From Chryseobacterium sp. Leaf404 (GTDB lineage Bacteria; Bacteroidota; Bacteroidia; Flavobacteriales; Weeksellaceae), in NCBI RefSeq assembly GCF_001424145.1, contig NZ_LMQM01000004.1:1-64000 (forward strand): 64,000 nucleotides of DNA, written 5' to 3'. Of this stretch, positions 33,502 through 42,601 are shown one piece after another. The notes beneath the pieces were generated by a model. The model had not been told where the DNA came from. It saw only the letters and a list, made by a program, of their open reading frames with translations, and ran no database searches. Within the stretch, counting starts at the first letter, position 1. The number at the start of each line of letters is the position of its first letter. The position numbers and the translations under genes are program-made.

Positions 33502-34368
33502 TCAAACTGCATTTTTTACCGTTGAAAACTCTGCGTTTTTTATTTCACTCGGATTTTTTCCTGTGTTTTTCTTAATAAAATGGGTAAAGTTGCCTTCATT
33601 TGAGAAACCCAGTCTGTAAGAAATTTCTGAGATGGTAAAGCCACTGTACCGCAACATTTTGTAGCATTCAGAAATCACTTTTTCTGTGATGATCTGTTTT
33701 GCAGTCTTTCCTGTTACAAACTCTGTCATCTCTGTAAGTTTCCTGGATGTCATGTTCAGAGCTTTTGCGTAATGGGAAACAATTTTATAATCTTTAAAAT
33801 CTTTCTGTAAAAGCACCCTGAAACGGTTAACACATGAAACATAATCCAGATTATCTGTGATCTCCATGTGATGATCATCCGCAAAAAGCATTGCATCTAA
33901 AATCAGAGCCTTCACTGTATGATGAGCAGCAGAGATGTAAAGTGTTTCGCTTTTTCCGTGAAACTGAGACAAGCGGTCTATAATAAACTGCCGCAGAATT
34001 TCTTTTGCAGGATTGATGGGAACCACCAGCACATCAGAATCATAATTAAAAAATATGGTAGAGTTTAAAAGGAGAGAATCAAAAGAACTTTGCTCGTAAA
34101 ATGCAGCTGAAAATGCGATATTATAAATTTCCCTGCCTTCCACATTTTTGAAAGACACCTCTTTGTATGGCCCTGCAAAAAGCATACTCCCTTCTTTTAT
34201 TTTAAATTCTCTGCCCTGAACGCTTATTTCAAAATCATCCATCGTCACAATAATACAAAAGTATTCCTGCGTATTGATGTGAAGACTTCCATTATTGCGT
34301 TCAATAATATGTGATAATTTGTTTATGCTGAAACCCGTTTTCTTCAGTTGATTGGTGACATCGTACAT
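33502..34368 (-). CDS. AraC family transcriptional regulator
   Basis: A 288-residue regulator from ATG 34368; an in-frame TTG lies four codons upstream. The N-terminal part is cupin-like (EYFCIIVTMDDFEISVQGREFKIKEGSMLFAGP). The C-terminal double helix-turn-helix shows HYAKALNMTSRKLTEMTEFVTGKTAKQII and GFTISEISYRLGFSNEGNFTHFIKKNTGKNPSEIK. The inducer is unknown. It is a lone gene between the AT-rich spacer and mdh, next to a decayed surface-protein locus that it may once have controlled. Confidence 0.88.
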   Translation of the reverse strand: MYDVTNQLKKTGFSINKLSHIIERNNGSLHINTQEYFCIIVTMDDFEISVQGREFKIKEGSMLFAGPYKEVSFKNVEGREIYNIAFSAAFYEQSSFDSLLLNSTIFFNYDSDVLVVPINPAKEILRQFIIDRLSQFHGKSETLYISAAHHTVKALILDAMLFADDHHMEITDNLDYVSCVNRFRVLLQKDFKDYKIVSHYAKALNMTSRKLTEMTEFVTGKTAKQIITEKVISECYKMLRYSGFTISEISYRLGFSNEGNFTHFIKKNTGKNPSEIKNAEFSTVKNAV

Positions 34369-34427
34369 AAGGAATTGCAATTACTTATTCATAAATATAG
34401 TTAAATAATTCGTAACAGGTATAAAAA

Positions 34428-34461
34428 AAATCGGCGCACTCTACGTTGCACCGATTTTTAT
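34428..34461. terminator. Terminator between mdh and the AraC gene
   Basis: AAATCGG and CCGATTT arms with a partly paired loop, T-rich on both strands. It lies directly downstream of mdh (minus strand). Confidence 0.65.
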
Positions 34462-34481
34462 CTTAGGGAATTAATTAAAGC

Positions 34482-35408
34482 TTAAAATCCCAAATCGCCA
34501 TTCACTTCTCTTACTGCTTTTGCGGCTTCAGCAAATTTTGCTTTTTCCTCTTCAGTTAAAGAGATATTTACGATACTTTCAACACCGTTTTTCCCGATAA
34601 TTGCCGGAACACCAAGACAGATATCAGATTCACCGTACTCTCCGTCAAGCATTAAAGAACAAGGAATCATTTTTTTCTGGTCACATGCGATTGCCTGAAC
34701 CATCACAGAAACTGCCGCTCCCGGTGCATACCATGCTGAAGTTCCTAAAAGCCTGGTCAGCGTAGCGCCACCCACTTTAGTTTCTTCCAATACATATTTC
34801 TGCTGATCTTCACTCAAAAATTCTGAAACAGGAACACCGTTTCTGGTGGCTTTGCTCAAAAGAGGAAGCATCCCCGTATCACTGTGTGCAGCAATTACCA
34901 TCCCGTCTACATCAGAGATAGGAGCTTCAAGAGCTTCTGCCAATCTGTATTTGAATCTTGCTGAATCTAATGCACCACCCATACCAATGATTTTGTGCTT
35001 AGGAAGTCCAGAAGTTTTGTGCACCAGATAAGCCATGGTATCCATCGGGTTAGAAACCACTATAATGATTACTTCCGGTGAATTTTTCACGAGGTTTTCT
35101 GTAACTTCTTTCACGATACCTGCATTAATCCCGATGAGCTCTTCTCTCGTCATTCCCGGTTTTCTTGGGATACCTGAAGTGATTACCGCAATATGCGAAC
35201 CTGCAGTTTTGCTGTAATCTCCTGTAGTACCTGTAATTTTGGTATCAAAACCATTTAATGACGCAGTCTGCATAAGATCCATTGCTTTTCCTTCTGCGAA
35301 ACCTTCCTTAATGTCTACCAAAACTACTTCTGAACAGAAGTTTTTCATTGCGATATACTCTGCGCAGCTTGCTCCTACAGCACCTGCTCCTACAACGGTT
35401 ACTTTCAT
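34482..35408 (-). CDS. mdh: Malate dehydrogenase
   Basis: NAD-dependent oxidation of malate to oxaloacetate in the TCA cycle. The 308-residue LDH-like MDH has VTVVGAGAVGASCAEYIA at the N-terminus, the acidic NAD-ribose residue in VVLVDIKEGFAEGKAMDL, ITSGIPRKPGMTREEL with substrate arginines, VSNPMDTMAYL, and the catalytic His in VIAAHSDTGMLPLLS. Length and motifs fit the bacterial tetrameric type. It is monocistronic, with a terminator after it and bphO about 90 bp upstream. Confidence 0.95.
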   Translation of the reverse strand: MKVTVVGAGAVGASCAEYIAMKNFCSEVVLVDIKEGFAEGKAMDLMQTASLNGFDTKITGTTGDYSKTAGSHIAVITSGIPRKPGMTREELIGINAGIVKEVTENLVKNSPEVIIIVVSNPMDTMAYLVHKTSGLPKHKIIGMGGALDSARFKYRLAEALEAPISDVDGMVIAAHSDTGMLPLLSKATRNGVPVSEFLSEDQQKYVLEETKVGGATLTRLLGTSAWYAPGAAVSVMVQAIACDQKKMIPCSLMLDGEYGESDICLGVPAIIGKNGVESIVNISLTEEEKAKFAEAAKAVREVNGDLGF

Positions 35409-35500
35409 TGTTTGTACTTTTTAAAGTTTTAAATTTGATTAAAATTATGTAGCGAAAAGATAAGTATTTTTTGGCAAACCAAAAACTGATATAAATTAGC

Positions 35501-36067
35501 TCAGTTTAGATTGAGCAAAAGTGTATAAAGTTTTTTTGCACCGGAAAGAACTTCGCTGTAGTTTTCTTCTTTCACCTCAGAATCCAGCACTTCTTTAAAA
35601 TTTTTCCACATGGCACCGGTATTTTCTTTATAACATCCAAAGAAATTAAAGTTCACATTTTCAAAACCCTCTGTTTTTGATAGTTGTTTGGCAATCACGT
35701 TTCCGCCCAAAGTAGAGCCTTCGATTACGTACATCATTCCCAAAGCCTCATTTTGGTTTGCAATAATTACAGGTTGCGAAGCATGTTCGCTTTCAAGTGA
35801 CAGATTTTCAAGATCTTTCTGTATTAATGGAAGTTTTTTTCTCTGCTCAAGTTGAAGTTTTTCTGAAAAACCCTCAGATAGAGTTTCAAAAATTTCATTT
35901 TCAGCATTTAAAAGCATCCGATAGTTGTTTCTGATTATTTTTTTATAATCATCAAAAGTAAAAGTTTTGTTGAAAATTTTGTCTGAGCTGAAAAGTTTTT
36001 CTGCGGCATCGTGAAGATCTGCCGTGTTGTGTTTAAGATATTCTGAAACCATCTTTAAATTTGCCAA
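35501..36067 (-). CDS. bphO: Bacterial heme oxygenase (BphO type), biliverdin-producing
   Basis: Cleaves heme to biliverdin, CO and iron, supplying the chromophore for the phytochrome encoded 5 bp upstream. The 188-residue protein has the heme-ligand region LKHNTADLHDAAEKL (proximal His about residue 19) and the distal helix GMMYVIEGSTLGGNVIAKQL typical of BphO proteins. A second Met at residue 6 is an alternative start. The bphP-bphO gene order and tight spacing strongly support the function. Confidence 0.88.
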   Translation of the reverse strand: MANLKMVSEYLKHNTADLHDAAEKLFSSDKIFNKTFTFDDYKKIIRNNYRMLLNAENEIFETLSEGFSEKLQLEQRKKLPLIQKDLENLSLESEHASQPVIIANQNEALGMMYVIEGSTLGGNVIAKQLSKTEGFENVNFNFFGCYKENTGAMWKNFKEVLDSEVKEENYSEVLSGAKKLYTLLLNLN

Positions 36068-36072
36068 TAGAA

Positions 36073-38277
36073 TTATATTTCAGCAAATTTAGGTTTTTGA
36101 AACGTTAAAATAAAACAGGTTCCTTCATTACTGCTTTCATAATCTACATTTCCGCCCAATCTGTTCATAATTCTGTGAACAATAGACAGACCTACCCCAT
36201 TCCCTTTGAATTTTTTGGCATTATCCATTCTATTGAAAATTTTAAACATTTTATGTTTTTCAGTTTCAGGAATCCCGATTCCGTTGTCTTTGATACGGTA
36301 GATGATGTAGTCTCCATTTTCAGAACCTTCAATTTCTATCAGAGGTTCAGCACTTCCGGAAGAGTATTTTATTGCGTTGTTGATTACATTCAAAAACACC
36401 TGATGCAGCATGGTACGGTCTGCCAAAACCTCAGGACACTCTTTAATAATCACAGTGCTGTGTGGTGTATTGTAGGTCATTATAGCATTCTCCGTAATTT
36501 TTTCTATGGTGCTTTCGGTCTCAATTTTTTCAAGAAGAATCTCGCTGTGTTTCGCACGGCTGAGCTGGAGCACATTCTGCATCATCTCTGCCATATTATC
36601 AATCTCTGAAATGATAGACTGTACCTTCTTTTTATCTTTCTCCTCAGCATTAGGCAGACCTTTCAGAAGCATTTGCGCATTGAGTTTCATCACGGTAAGC
36701 GGTGTACCCAAGTCATGCGATATTGTGTAAGAAAAACTGTCCAGCTCTTCGTTCACTTTTTTAAGCTGATCATTCAGCTTTTTGATCATAATGTACTGCT
36801 TATGAGAAGTTCCCAAAATCAAATCTCTGATGGCTTTAACGGCACAATCACTTTTAGAACTCCATCTTTTAGAATGACCTTTGATATTTTCTGTAAAGAT
36901 GTGAAAAGAGTTTCTGGGCGAAACAGTTTTTATATCCACCCCATTTTTAGAGAATATTTCGATTTTCTTTTCAGGATTTCCTGCCCAGTCTATATGCTCG
37001 TCAAATTCTTTTCGGAACCAGATTAAGATTTCATTCTTACTCCTCTCTACAAAATAGATTATTACACCGCCAGATTTTTCATCAAGATCCAGTTCTTCAC
37101 CATGGTCTTTCAAAAAGCTGCTGCTGATGAAAATATTTTCTTCTGTATTGTCATAAGCCCAGTCTACAATCTTCTGAATGGTTTCATACGGAGGAACAAT
37201 GCCATCTGTAATCTTATCTCCATCCGAAATCACCGCAAAACCATCCGCTTTAGGCAGATTTCTCAGTTCCCTTTTGTTGGAGGCCAGGCTTTCAAAAAGT
37301 GTATTGTATTTTAAAAATTCAGCTTTCAGAAAAGACAGTTTTACGTCCAGATCCATCTGGTATTCAAGATCTCTTTTAGACTTGTATGATGAATAGGCAT
37401 TAGATGCCAATACAGTAAAAATACCTGCCTGCACACGGTCTTCAAGATCAATGTGTTTGGCTGCTTTATTCTGGCATGTTACCAGACCCCACAGTTTATC
37501 ATCTATGATAATGGATATACTGAAGCTGGAAGACGCCCCAGAATTCTTTACATACTGCCCATGTATAGGAGACATAGCTCTCGCACTGGTGTAGGTAAGA
37601 TCTATAGGTGTATCTGATTTACTGATTATTTCAACAGGTTCTGAATAAACATTGCTGAAAATTCTTTTCCGTTTTTTGAGATAAAGTTCTCTCGCCTGTC
37701 TCGGGATATCTTGCTCGGGATAGTGTAAACCGAAATAACTTTCTAAAACATCGTTATTAATTTCTGAAATTACTTTACCGGAGCCATCATTCATAAATTT
37801 ATACACCATGATGCGGTCATAATTTATGATGTTTGAAAGGGTGCTGAGCAACTGATCCCAAATTCCCTGATCATTTTCTATGATATAGAAATTATCATAT
37901 TTATTGGTAATTCTTTTGTAAGGGTTTTCAATTACTTTTTCAAATTCCAGGAAAATATTAGTTCCATTTCTGAAAAGTGAGAAGTGGTATTTTTCCTGAT
38001 TGATAAAAATTTTATCAAAATAAGTTTCGTTTTCTCTTTTGGTATAATCACTCACTGTACTGTAAATATCCGAAGAAGACAGTATCTGATTGATATGAGA
38101 AATATCTGAAATTTTCTTACCTAAAAGCGCTTCTGCACTGATATTAAAGATTTCTGAGATATTTTTACTGCAAAAATTTATGGTCTCAGAATCTGAACAA
38201 ATACCAATGAGATATCCAAAATCTTGCACATGCCCAGGGATATGAATGGGCTCTTCATGGCATTCTACGAAATTCAT
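36073..38277 (-). CDS. bphP: Bacteriophytochrome histidine kinase
   Basis: A red/far-red light receptor kinase of 734 residues. The N-terminus MNFVECHEEPIHIPGHVQDFG carries the biliverdin-binding Cys6 and the start of the PAS domain. A GAF domain follows with YPEQDIPRQARELYLK (DIP motif) and RAMSPIHGQYVKNSGASSS. The PHY domain tongue shows DWAGNP and SPRNSF. The kinase has the H-box SYTISHDLGTPL, N-box NNAIKY, DNGIGIP and GNGVGLSIV. All catalytic motifs look intact. No response regulator is adjacent, so the output partner is elsewhere. A candidate -7 element TATATTTG lies about 20 bp upstream. Confidence 0.93.
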   Translation of the reverse strand: MNFVECHEEPIHIPGHVQDFGYLIGICSDSETINFCSKNISEIFNISAEALLGKKISDISHINQILSSSDIYSTVSDYTKRENETYFDKIFINQEKYHFSLFRNGTNIFLEFEKVIENPYKRITNKYDNFYIIENDQGIWDQLLSTLSNIINYDRIMVYKFMNDGSGKVISEINNDVLESYFGLHYPEQDIPRQARELYLKKRKRIFSNVYSEPVEIISKSDTPIDLTYTSARAMSPIHGQYVKNSGASSSFSISIIIDDKLWGLVTCQNKAAKHIDLEDRVQAGIFTVLASNAYSSYKSKRDLEYQMDLDVKLSFLKAEFLKYNTLFESLASNKRELRNLPKADGFAVISDGDKITDGIVPPYETIQKIVDWAYDNTEENIFISSSFLKDHGEELDLDEKSGGVIIYFVERSKNEILIWFRKEFDEHIDWAGNPEKKIEIFSKNGVDIKTVSPRNSFHIFTENIKGHSKRWSSKSDCAVKAIRDLILGTSHKQYIMIKKLNDQLKKVNEELDSFSYTISHDLGTPLTVMKLNAQMLLKGLPNAEEKDKKKVQSIISEIDNMAEMMQNVLQLSRAKHSEILLEKIETESTIEKITENAIMTYNTPHSTVIIKECPEVLADRTMLHQVFLNVINNAIKYSSGSAEPLIEIEGSENGDYIIYRIKDNGIGIPETEKHKMFKIFNRMDNAKKFKGNGVGLSIVHRIMNRLGGNVDYESSNEGTCFILTFQKPKFAEI

Positions 38278-38422
38278 ATTACTATATAAGGCATCAAATA
38301 TACATATAAAAGATGTCTGTAGATTATGATTGAGATTCTATTTTGTAAATTTACTGTAGAATTTAATTTTCGTTAAAATAAAAATTTATTGTTGAAAAGT
38401 CTGCAAAGGGTACGGGTCAATT

Positions 38423-39436
38423 TTACACCTCTTTATCGAAATAAAGCATGTAATATTTACCCTTCTCATCCTGACCCTGCTCCAGCATTTTCCGGTCGCC
38501 GTGAATGTAAATATGGAAATTTTTATCCAGTTTGATGATGCTCTTGAAGTGTCTCTGCGTTTTTTTTACTGCGGCTTCACTGATGGGAAATTCTTCAGCA
38601 ATATTGATCTGCATTTCCTGCTCGTAGTCTGTTTTAAAATTATTAAAACTCTCTATCACATGCTCATCTTTCAGCACTTCAGCAGCAAAATCGTCTAATT
38701 TGAATTCTTCTTTTTCTTTAAAGAAATTAATAGACTGATTCAAAAAATCTGCCTGATCTGCTTTAGAAACCTCAAACTCCTGTGGAAGCTGCTTCGTGAT
38801 GTAGTCTTTATAAACCATCAGAGCTTCCTGAGTGTGAAAATATTCGTCATCGCGCTGCTTTACTTTCAGGAAATCTTCAAACCAGTAATACATATCACCG
38901 TTTTTGTTGTTGTCTACCACAGAAAGTACGTATCCGCTTTCTTTACCATTGTTGTAGATCAAGGCTGCTTTATCTATCTTAGAAAGGCTGATTCCCTGGT
39001 CTTTTTCCAGCTCGAAAGTTTCATTTTTAGGAAAAATTTTCAGGAAAGAATCTCTTTTTTCAGTTTTGAAAATTCCTATCTTATCTACCCTCTCGTCGCT
39101 TTCCCTTTCGTCTTCGAAAAAAACAATAAACAGTTCTCCCCCCTGAACTCTTGGGTTTTCTGCGGCTTCAAAAAGATGTTTCGCAATATTTTCTGCTTCC
39201 CAGAGAAATTTTTCTTTATCTTCAAAAATTTCTGAAACTGCGCTGTACACAGGATTGTTTACCAAATAAGTATCGCTGTAAAACTGGTAAGTCTCTTCAG
39301 ATTTGAATGAGCCCAGAAAATAATTCTCCAGCATTTCCATTGTACCTTCGTCCAGCTCAAGTTCTTCCTGTGAAAGGGTAAGTGACTCTCCGTTGATTTT
39401 ATTTCCGACTCTGTGGACAACAATTTTTGTAAACAT
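38423..39436 (-). CDS. Nucleoid-associated protein, NdpA/YejK family
   Basis: A 337-residue protein of the 37-kDa nucleoid-associated family (PF04245-like). The start at ATG 39436 gives MFTKIVVHRVGNKINGESLTLSQ, and a TTG lies one codon upstream. Typical features are the LFIVFFED strand, KIGIFKTE, IYNNGKESGYVLSVVDNN and the acidic helical middle. The C-terminal KLDKNFHIYIHGDRKMLEQG is conserved in the group. DNA binding is by family only. It is a single gene. Confidence 0.82.
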   Translation of the reverse strand: MFTKIVVHRVGNKINGESLTLSQEELELDEGTMEMLENYFLGSFKSEETYQFYSDTYLVNNPVYSAVSEIFEDKEKFLWEAENIAKHLFEAAENPRVQGGELFIVFFEDERESDERVDKIGIFKTEKRDSFLKIFPKNETFELEKDQGISLSKIDKAALIYNNGKESGYVLSVVDNNKNGDMYYWFEDFLKVKQRDDEYFHTQEALMVYKDYITKQLPQEFEVSKADQADFLNQSINFFKEKEEFKLDDFAAEVLKDEHVIESFNNFKTDYEQEMQINIAEEFPISEAAVKKTQRHFKSIIKLDKNFHIYIHGDRKMLEQGQDEKGKYYMLYFDKEV

Positions 39437-39583
39437 CAATGATTTTTTATGGTTTGCAAAGATAGATTTTTATCAAGATTTTCTGCTGATATTTTTTTAA
39501 TTAAAATTTTCTTAAAAAAGCTGATATTAACATTTGCTGGTACACATTTCGCTGCACTCTGAGAGCTGAAATTTTAAAAAATA

Positions 39584-39976
39584 ATGAAAGACATAAAACC
39601 ATCTGTAAACCAGAAAACCGCTGCTGAGTATTTAAAATTTTTCTACCCAAAACTTCGCGGTGAAATCTCTGAACTGTCTCTGAAAGACAACTTTGCAGGA
39701 ATTATTCAGACCACAGTCAATTATCTGAGAAACCTTCTGATGGAATCTAAAATCAATATCATCGCCTACCACATGAAACTGATGGATATGATTTACAAAA
39801 AATCTGATGATTACGTGAAAGATGTGATTGAAAACATTTTTGTGAGATCATTTTCAAGCTTCAGAAAACACGGTACAATCCAGCAGTGGAAAATTTTATA
39901 TCAAAATATGCCTGTGAGTTTTCAGCTGATATATAACGAACAGAGAAAGCAGGATAAAATATTTTTCGGAAAATAA
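39584..39976 (+). CDS. Hypothetical helical protein (130 aa)
   Basis: A 130-residue soluble, mostly alpha-helical protein (KTAAEYLKFFYPKLRGEISEL, FAGIIQTTVNYLRNLL, KINIIAYHMKLMDMIYKK, DYVKDVIENIFVRSFSSFRKHG, QQWKILYQNMPVSFQLIYNEQ). No signal or metal motif is visible. I do not recognise the family. Its own strong terminator and good helix periodicity support a real gene. Confidence 0.65.
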   Translation: MKDIKPSVNQKTAAEYLKFFYPKLRGEISELSLKDNFAGIIQTTVNYLRNLLMESKINIIAYHMKLMDMIYKKSDDYVKDVIENIFVRSFSSFRKHGTIQQWKILYQNMPVSFQLIYNEQRKQDKIFFGK

Positions 39977-39985
39977 AAAAAACAT

Positions 39986-40025
39986 AAATCTCCCTCACCG
40001 CCCAGCGTAGAGGGAGATTTTTTTT
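39986..40025. terminator. Strong bidirectional terminator
   Basis: AAATCTCCCTC (39986-39996) and GAGGGAGATTT (40010-40020) form an 11-bp stem with T8 following. It separates the convergent hypothetical and lactonase-like genes. Confidence 0.9.
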
Positions 40026-40027
40026 AT

Positions 40028-41152
40028 CTAAAAGTCATATCTTCTGATTTGTACTGCAGATACATTTTCAATCTTAATCTTTTTACCTGCTTTCCTCAGC
40101 ATTCCGGTTTTGGAATTTCTTTTAAATACCACTGCTTTTCCTGTTCCTGTGTTAGCTGCAATTAAAAATTTTCCGGATTCATCTATGCCAAAAACTCTCG
40201 GATGTTTACCTTTTGTAGACTGATAACCAAGTTTTCGTAAAATACCGTCGTTTTGAATTGAAAATATGGCAAAATTGTTTTCAGAACCTCTGTTTGAGGC
40301 ATATAGAAACTTCCCGTCCGGCGAAATATGAATGTCTGAACTTTCAAAATTCTGCTTCAAATCATCAGAATGTGCTGCAATTCTCTGAATATTTTTCAAT
40401 TTTCCGCTGTCATACTGATAAGCACTTAGTGCTCCTCCCATTTCTTCTATCAGATAAGCAAATTTTGCGTTGGGATGAAAGGTGAGATGTCTTGGACCAC
40501 TTCCCGGAACTGTTTTTACAAATGGTTCGTCACAGGGAAGTAATGGCATTTTTTTGCTATCATCAAACTGATAGCACCGTATTTTGTCAGCTCCCAAATC
40601 AGGCAGAAAAACATATTTAAAATCGGGCGAGAAAACAGTAGAATGAATATGAGCACGCTCCTGTCTGTCTTTATTAACACTACCTTCAGAGAACTGAAAA
40701 TTCTGAACAAAAGGCTGAATAATTCCATTTTCAGAAACTGGATAAACAGAAGCGCTTCCTTCAGTATAATTTCCGTTGACAAGCCATTTGTCGCTCTGAT
40801 GAGCCATCAGATAAACAGGATTTTCACCACCGCTATTCTGGCTGTTGATGAACGTGAGCGATGCATCTTTGGGATTAAACTCAAAACTGCTTACACTTCC
40901 GCTGTTTTCAGTTTTGCTGTCTGTACAGGCGAAAAGGTATTTCCCACTTTTTGAAAGCGCCAAAAATGATGGATTGCGAATGTTTTTTACGGAGGTCATT
41001 TTTGATAAATTTCCGCTTACGGTATCCAGTTCGTACACAAAAATTCCTTCTTTTTCTTTGTCCCAATTGAATGAGCCTAAAAAGACAAATGTTTTCTGCC
41101 CATACAAATTTGAACAGATAAGAACAGCAATCAGTAACTGAAAGATTTTCAA
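40028..41152 (-). CDS. Secreted lactonase-family beta-propeller protein
   Basis: A 374-residue exported protein (signal peptide 1-18, SNLYGQ) of the Pgl/3-carboxymuconate-cyclase-like seven-bladed propeller family. Blade motifs include FVFLGSFNWDKEKEGIFVYEL, NPSFLALSKSGKYLFACTD, AHIHSTVFSPDFKYVFLPDLG, GSGPRHLTFHPNAKFAYLIEE and DIHISPDGKFLYASNRG. The H/R/E positions of lactonases (AHIHS, GPRH) are present. Because it is exported, cytosolic 6-phosphogluconolactonase activity is unlikely; an extracytoplasmic lactone substrate is possible. Confidence 0.82.
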   Translation of the reverse strand: MKIFQLLIAVLICSNLYGQKTFVFLGSFNWDKEKEGIFVYELDTVSGNLSKMTSVKNIRNPSFLALSKSGKYLFACTDSKTENSGSVSSFEFNPKDASLTFINSQNSGGENPVYLMAHQSDKWLVNGNYTEGSASVYPVSENGIIQPFVQNFQFSEGSVNKDRQERAHIHSTVFSPDFKYVFLPDLGADKIRCYQFDDSKKMPLLPCDEPFVKTVPGSGPRHLTFHPNAKFAYLIEEMGGALSAYQYDSGKLKNIQRIAAHSDDLKQNFESSDIHISPDGKFLYASNRGSENNFAIFSIQNDGILRKLGYQSTKGKHPRVFGIDESGKFLIAANTGTGKAVVFKRNSKTGMLRKAGKKIKIENVSAVQIRRYDF

Positions 41153-41198
41153 ATTAAAGATTTTTTATTTTTTTGTTAATAGCCATAAAAAATAATAT

Positions 41199-41350
41199 GG
41201 TTCAAAAACTCTTCGGCAAGCTCAGAGTGACACCTTTAAATTGAGAGGTTAGTATTACATTTGACGGTCTCATCCTGACCAAGAATCAAAGAATCAAACT
41301 ATTAAAAATCAATATTCAAACTATTTTAATATTCTTAAAAGGCTTTTAGA
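41199..41350. repeat. Intergenic repeat (family B, copy 2)
   Basis: Related over its length to 5526-5675, starting GGTTCAAAAACTCTTCG and ending ACTATTTTAAT...TTAAAAGGCTTTTA. It contains the CTTCGGCAAGCTCAGAGTGACA word. Like copy 1, its right end lies next to the stop codon of a minus-strand gene (about 18 bp). Confidence 0.7.
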
Positions 41351-41368
41351 TTTAAAATAAATTTCATC

Positions 41369-42427
41369 CTACTTTAAAAGCTCGCTTTCCACCAAGATTT
41401 TCCTCACACCCTGCTCAAAATAATAAGCAATATCAAAATTTTCATTCGCCACATTTTCCATGATGACAACGCTGGTTTTGGTTTTTGGATAGTATAAATT
41501 CACTGCCGTAAAACCCTCGCTTGGGTGAAATCCTGTGTGACCGATTTCGTTAATTTCAGCTTTATCATTTATTCTTAATCCATAGCCGTAACCAATAGGA
41601 TTTTCGCTGAAAACCTGATGAGCATTGGTTACCGTGTAATTGGTCATTATTCTGTAAGTTTCCGGTTTCAGCAATTTTCCGTTGTGAAGGGCTTCGTTCC
41701 ATTTGGCCAAATCGGGAGCGGAGACAACTAAATAAGATCCAAAATAATAGTCAGGTTTAAAGCTTATTTTTTCGTTTAATCTGAATGTCCCGTCTTTTTT
41801 GATGGTATGCCCTTTGGTCAATAATTTACTGTTTTTTTCATTGGAATAAAAACTGTTCGCCATCTTCACTTTTTTGAATAAAGCTGTCACCAAATCTTCA
41901 AATTTTTTTCCGGTTTGCTTTTCCAGAATCATTCCGGCGACTGAATAACCAACGTTTGAGTAGCTGAATGCAGTTCCAGGCTGAATCTTAAGTTCAGGTT
42001 TTAAAACATCACTGTACAGACCACCCGTGTGATTGAGCAACTGATGAACGGTGACACTGTCTGCCCATGAATATTGAAAATCAAGTAAATACGTGTGGAC
42101 TGGTACATTCAGATCAATTTTCTGTTTTTCAACTTCCTGCAGAATAAGAGTTGCCGTGATCTGTTTTGCAATTGACATGGTGGAAAATTTATCAGAGATT
42201 TTCAACAGAGATTTTCTTTTAAAATCTGAATATCCACAAGCTTTGGAGTAGATCTCTTTTCCGTTCTGCTGAATAAAAACTACCCCATTGAAAGACCTTG
42301 GGTTTTTAATTTTTACAAGACTGTCTATTTTTGATGGAAAATTCTCTATTTGCTGTGCAGAAGACGACTGGCAGGATGAAAGTGCAAAAGCTGCAATGAA
42401 CGCAGCCCATCTGAAAATGTTTCTCAT
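41369..42427 (-). CDS. Serine hydrolase, class C beta-lactamase-like, lipoprotein
   Basis: A 352-residue protein with a lipoprotein signal (FALSSC, lipid Cys at 19). The beta-lactamase/D-Ala-D-Ala-peptidase motifs are present: STMSIAKQI (SxxK), YSNVGYS (YxN), and HTGFHPS in place of KTG. This HTG form is usual for esterase or peptidase members rather than true resistance enzymes. The likely role is hydrolysis of peptides or esters in the periplasm. No regulator of the AmpR type is adjacent. It is followed by repeat B2. Confidence 0.85.
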   Translation of the reverse strand: MRNIFRWAAFIAAFALSSCQSSSAQQIENFPSKIDSLVKIKNPRSFNGVVFIQQNGKEIYSKACGYSDFKRKSLLKISDKFSTMSIAKQITATLILQEVEKQKIDLNVPVHTYLLDFQYSWADSVTVHQLLNHTGGLYSDVLKPELKIQPGTAFSYSNVGYSVAGMILEKQTGKKFEDLVTALFKKVKMANSFYSNEKNSKLLTKGHTIKKDGTFRLNEKISFKPDYYFGSYLVVSAPDLAKWNEALHNGKLLKPETYRIMTNYTVTNAHQVFSENPIGYGYGLRINDKAEINEIGHTGFHPSEGFTAVNLYYPKTKTSVVIMENVANENFDIAYYFEQGVRKILVESELLK

Positions 42428-42601
42428 TTGTGAGTAGAAATAGTTTTTGAGTGAAAATTCTGAATCTAAAATAGTGGGATAAATTTAATTTTTTATTCTA
42501 TAAACTGAGGAAAAAAGTTATCAACAAAGAATGAATTTCTTTCAATTTTTTCATTTCAAAAAATGAAAGAGTTAAACACTTAGTAAAAAAAAATAGTCAA
42601 T

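Noticed and set aside
40028..41152. Cytosolic 6-phosphogluconolactonase (pgl)
   Set aside because: A clear signal peptide and absence of pentose-phosphate neighbours argue against that role.
41369..42427. Antibiotic-resistance class C beta-lactamase
   Set aside because: It has SxxK and YxN but HTG instead of KTG, and no AmpR-type neighbour. Better called a general serine hydrolase.
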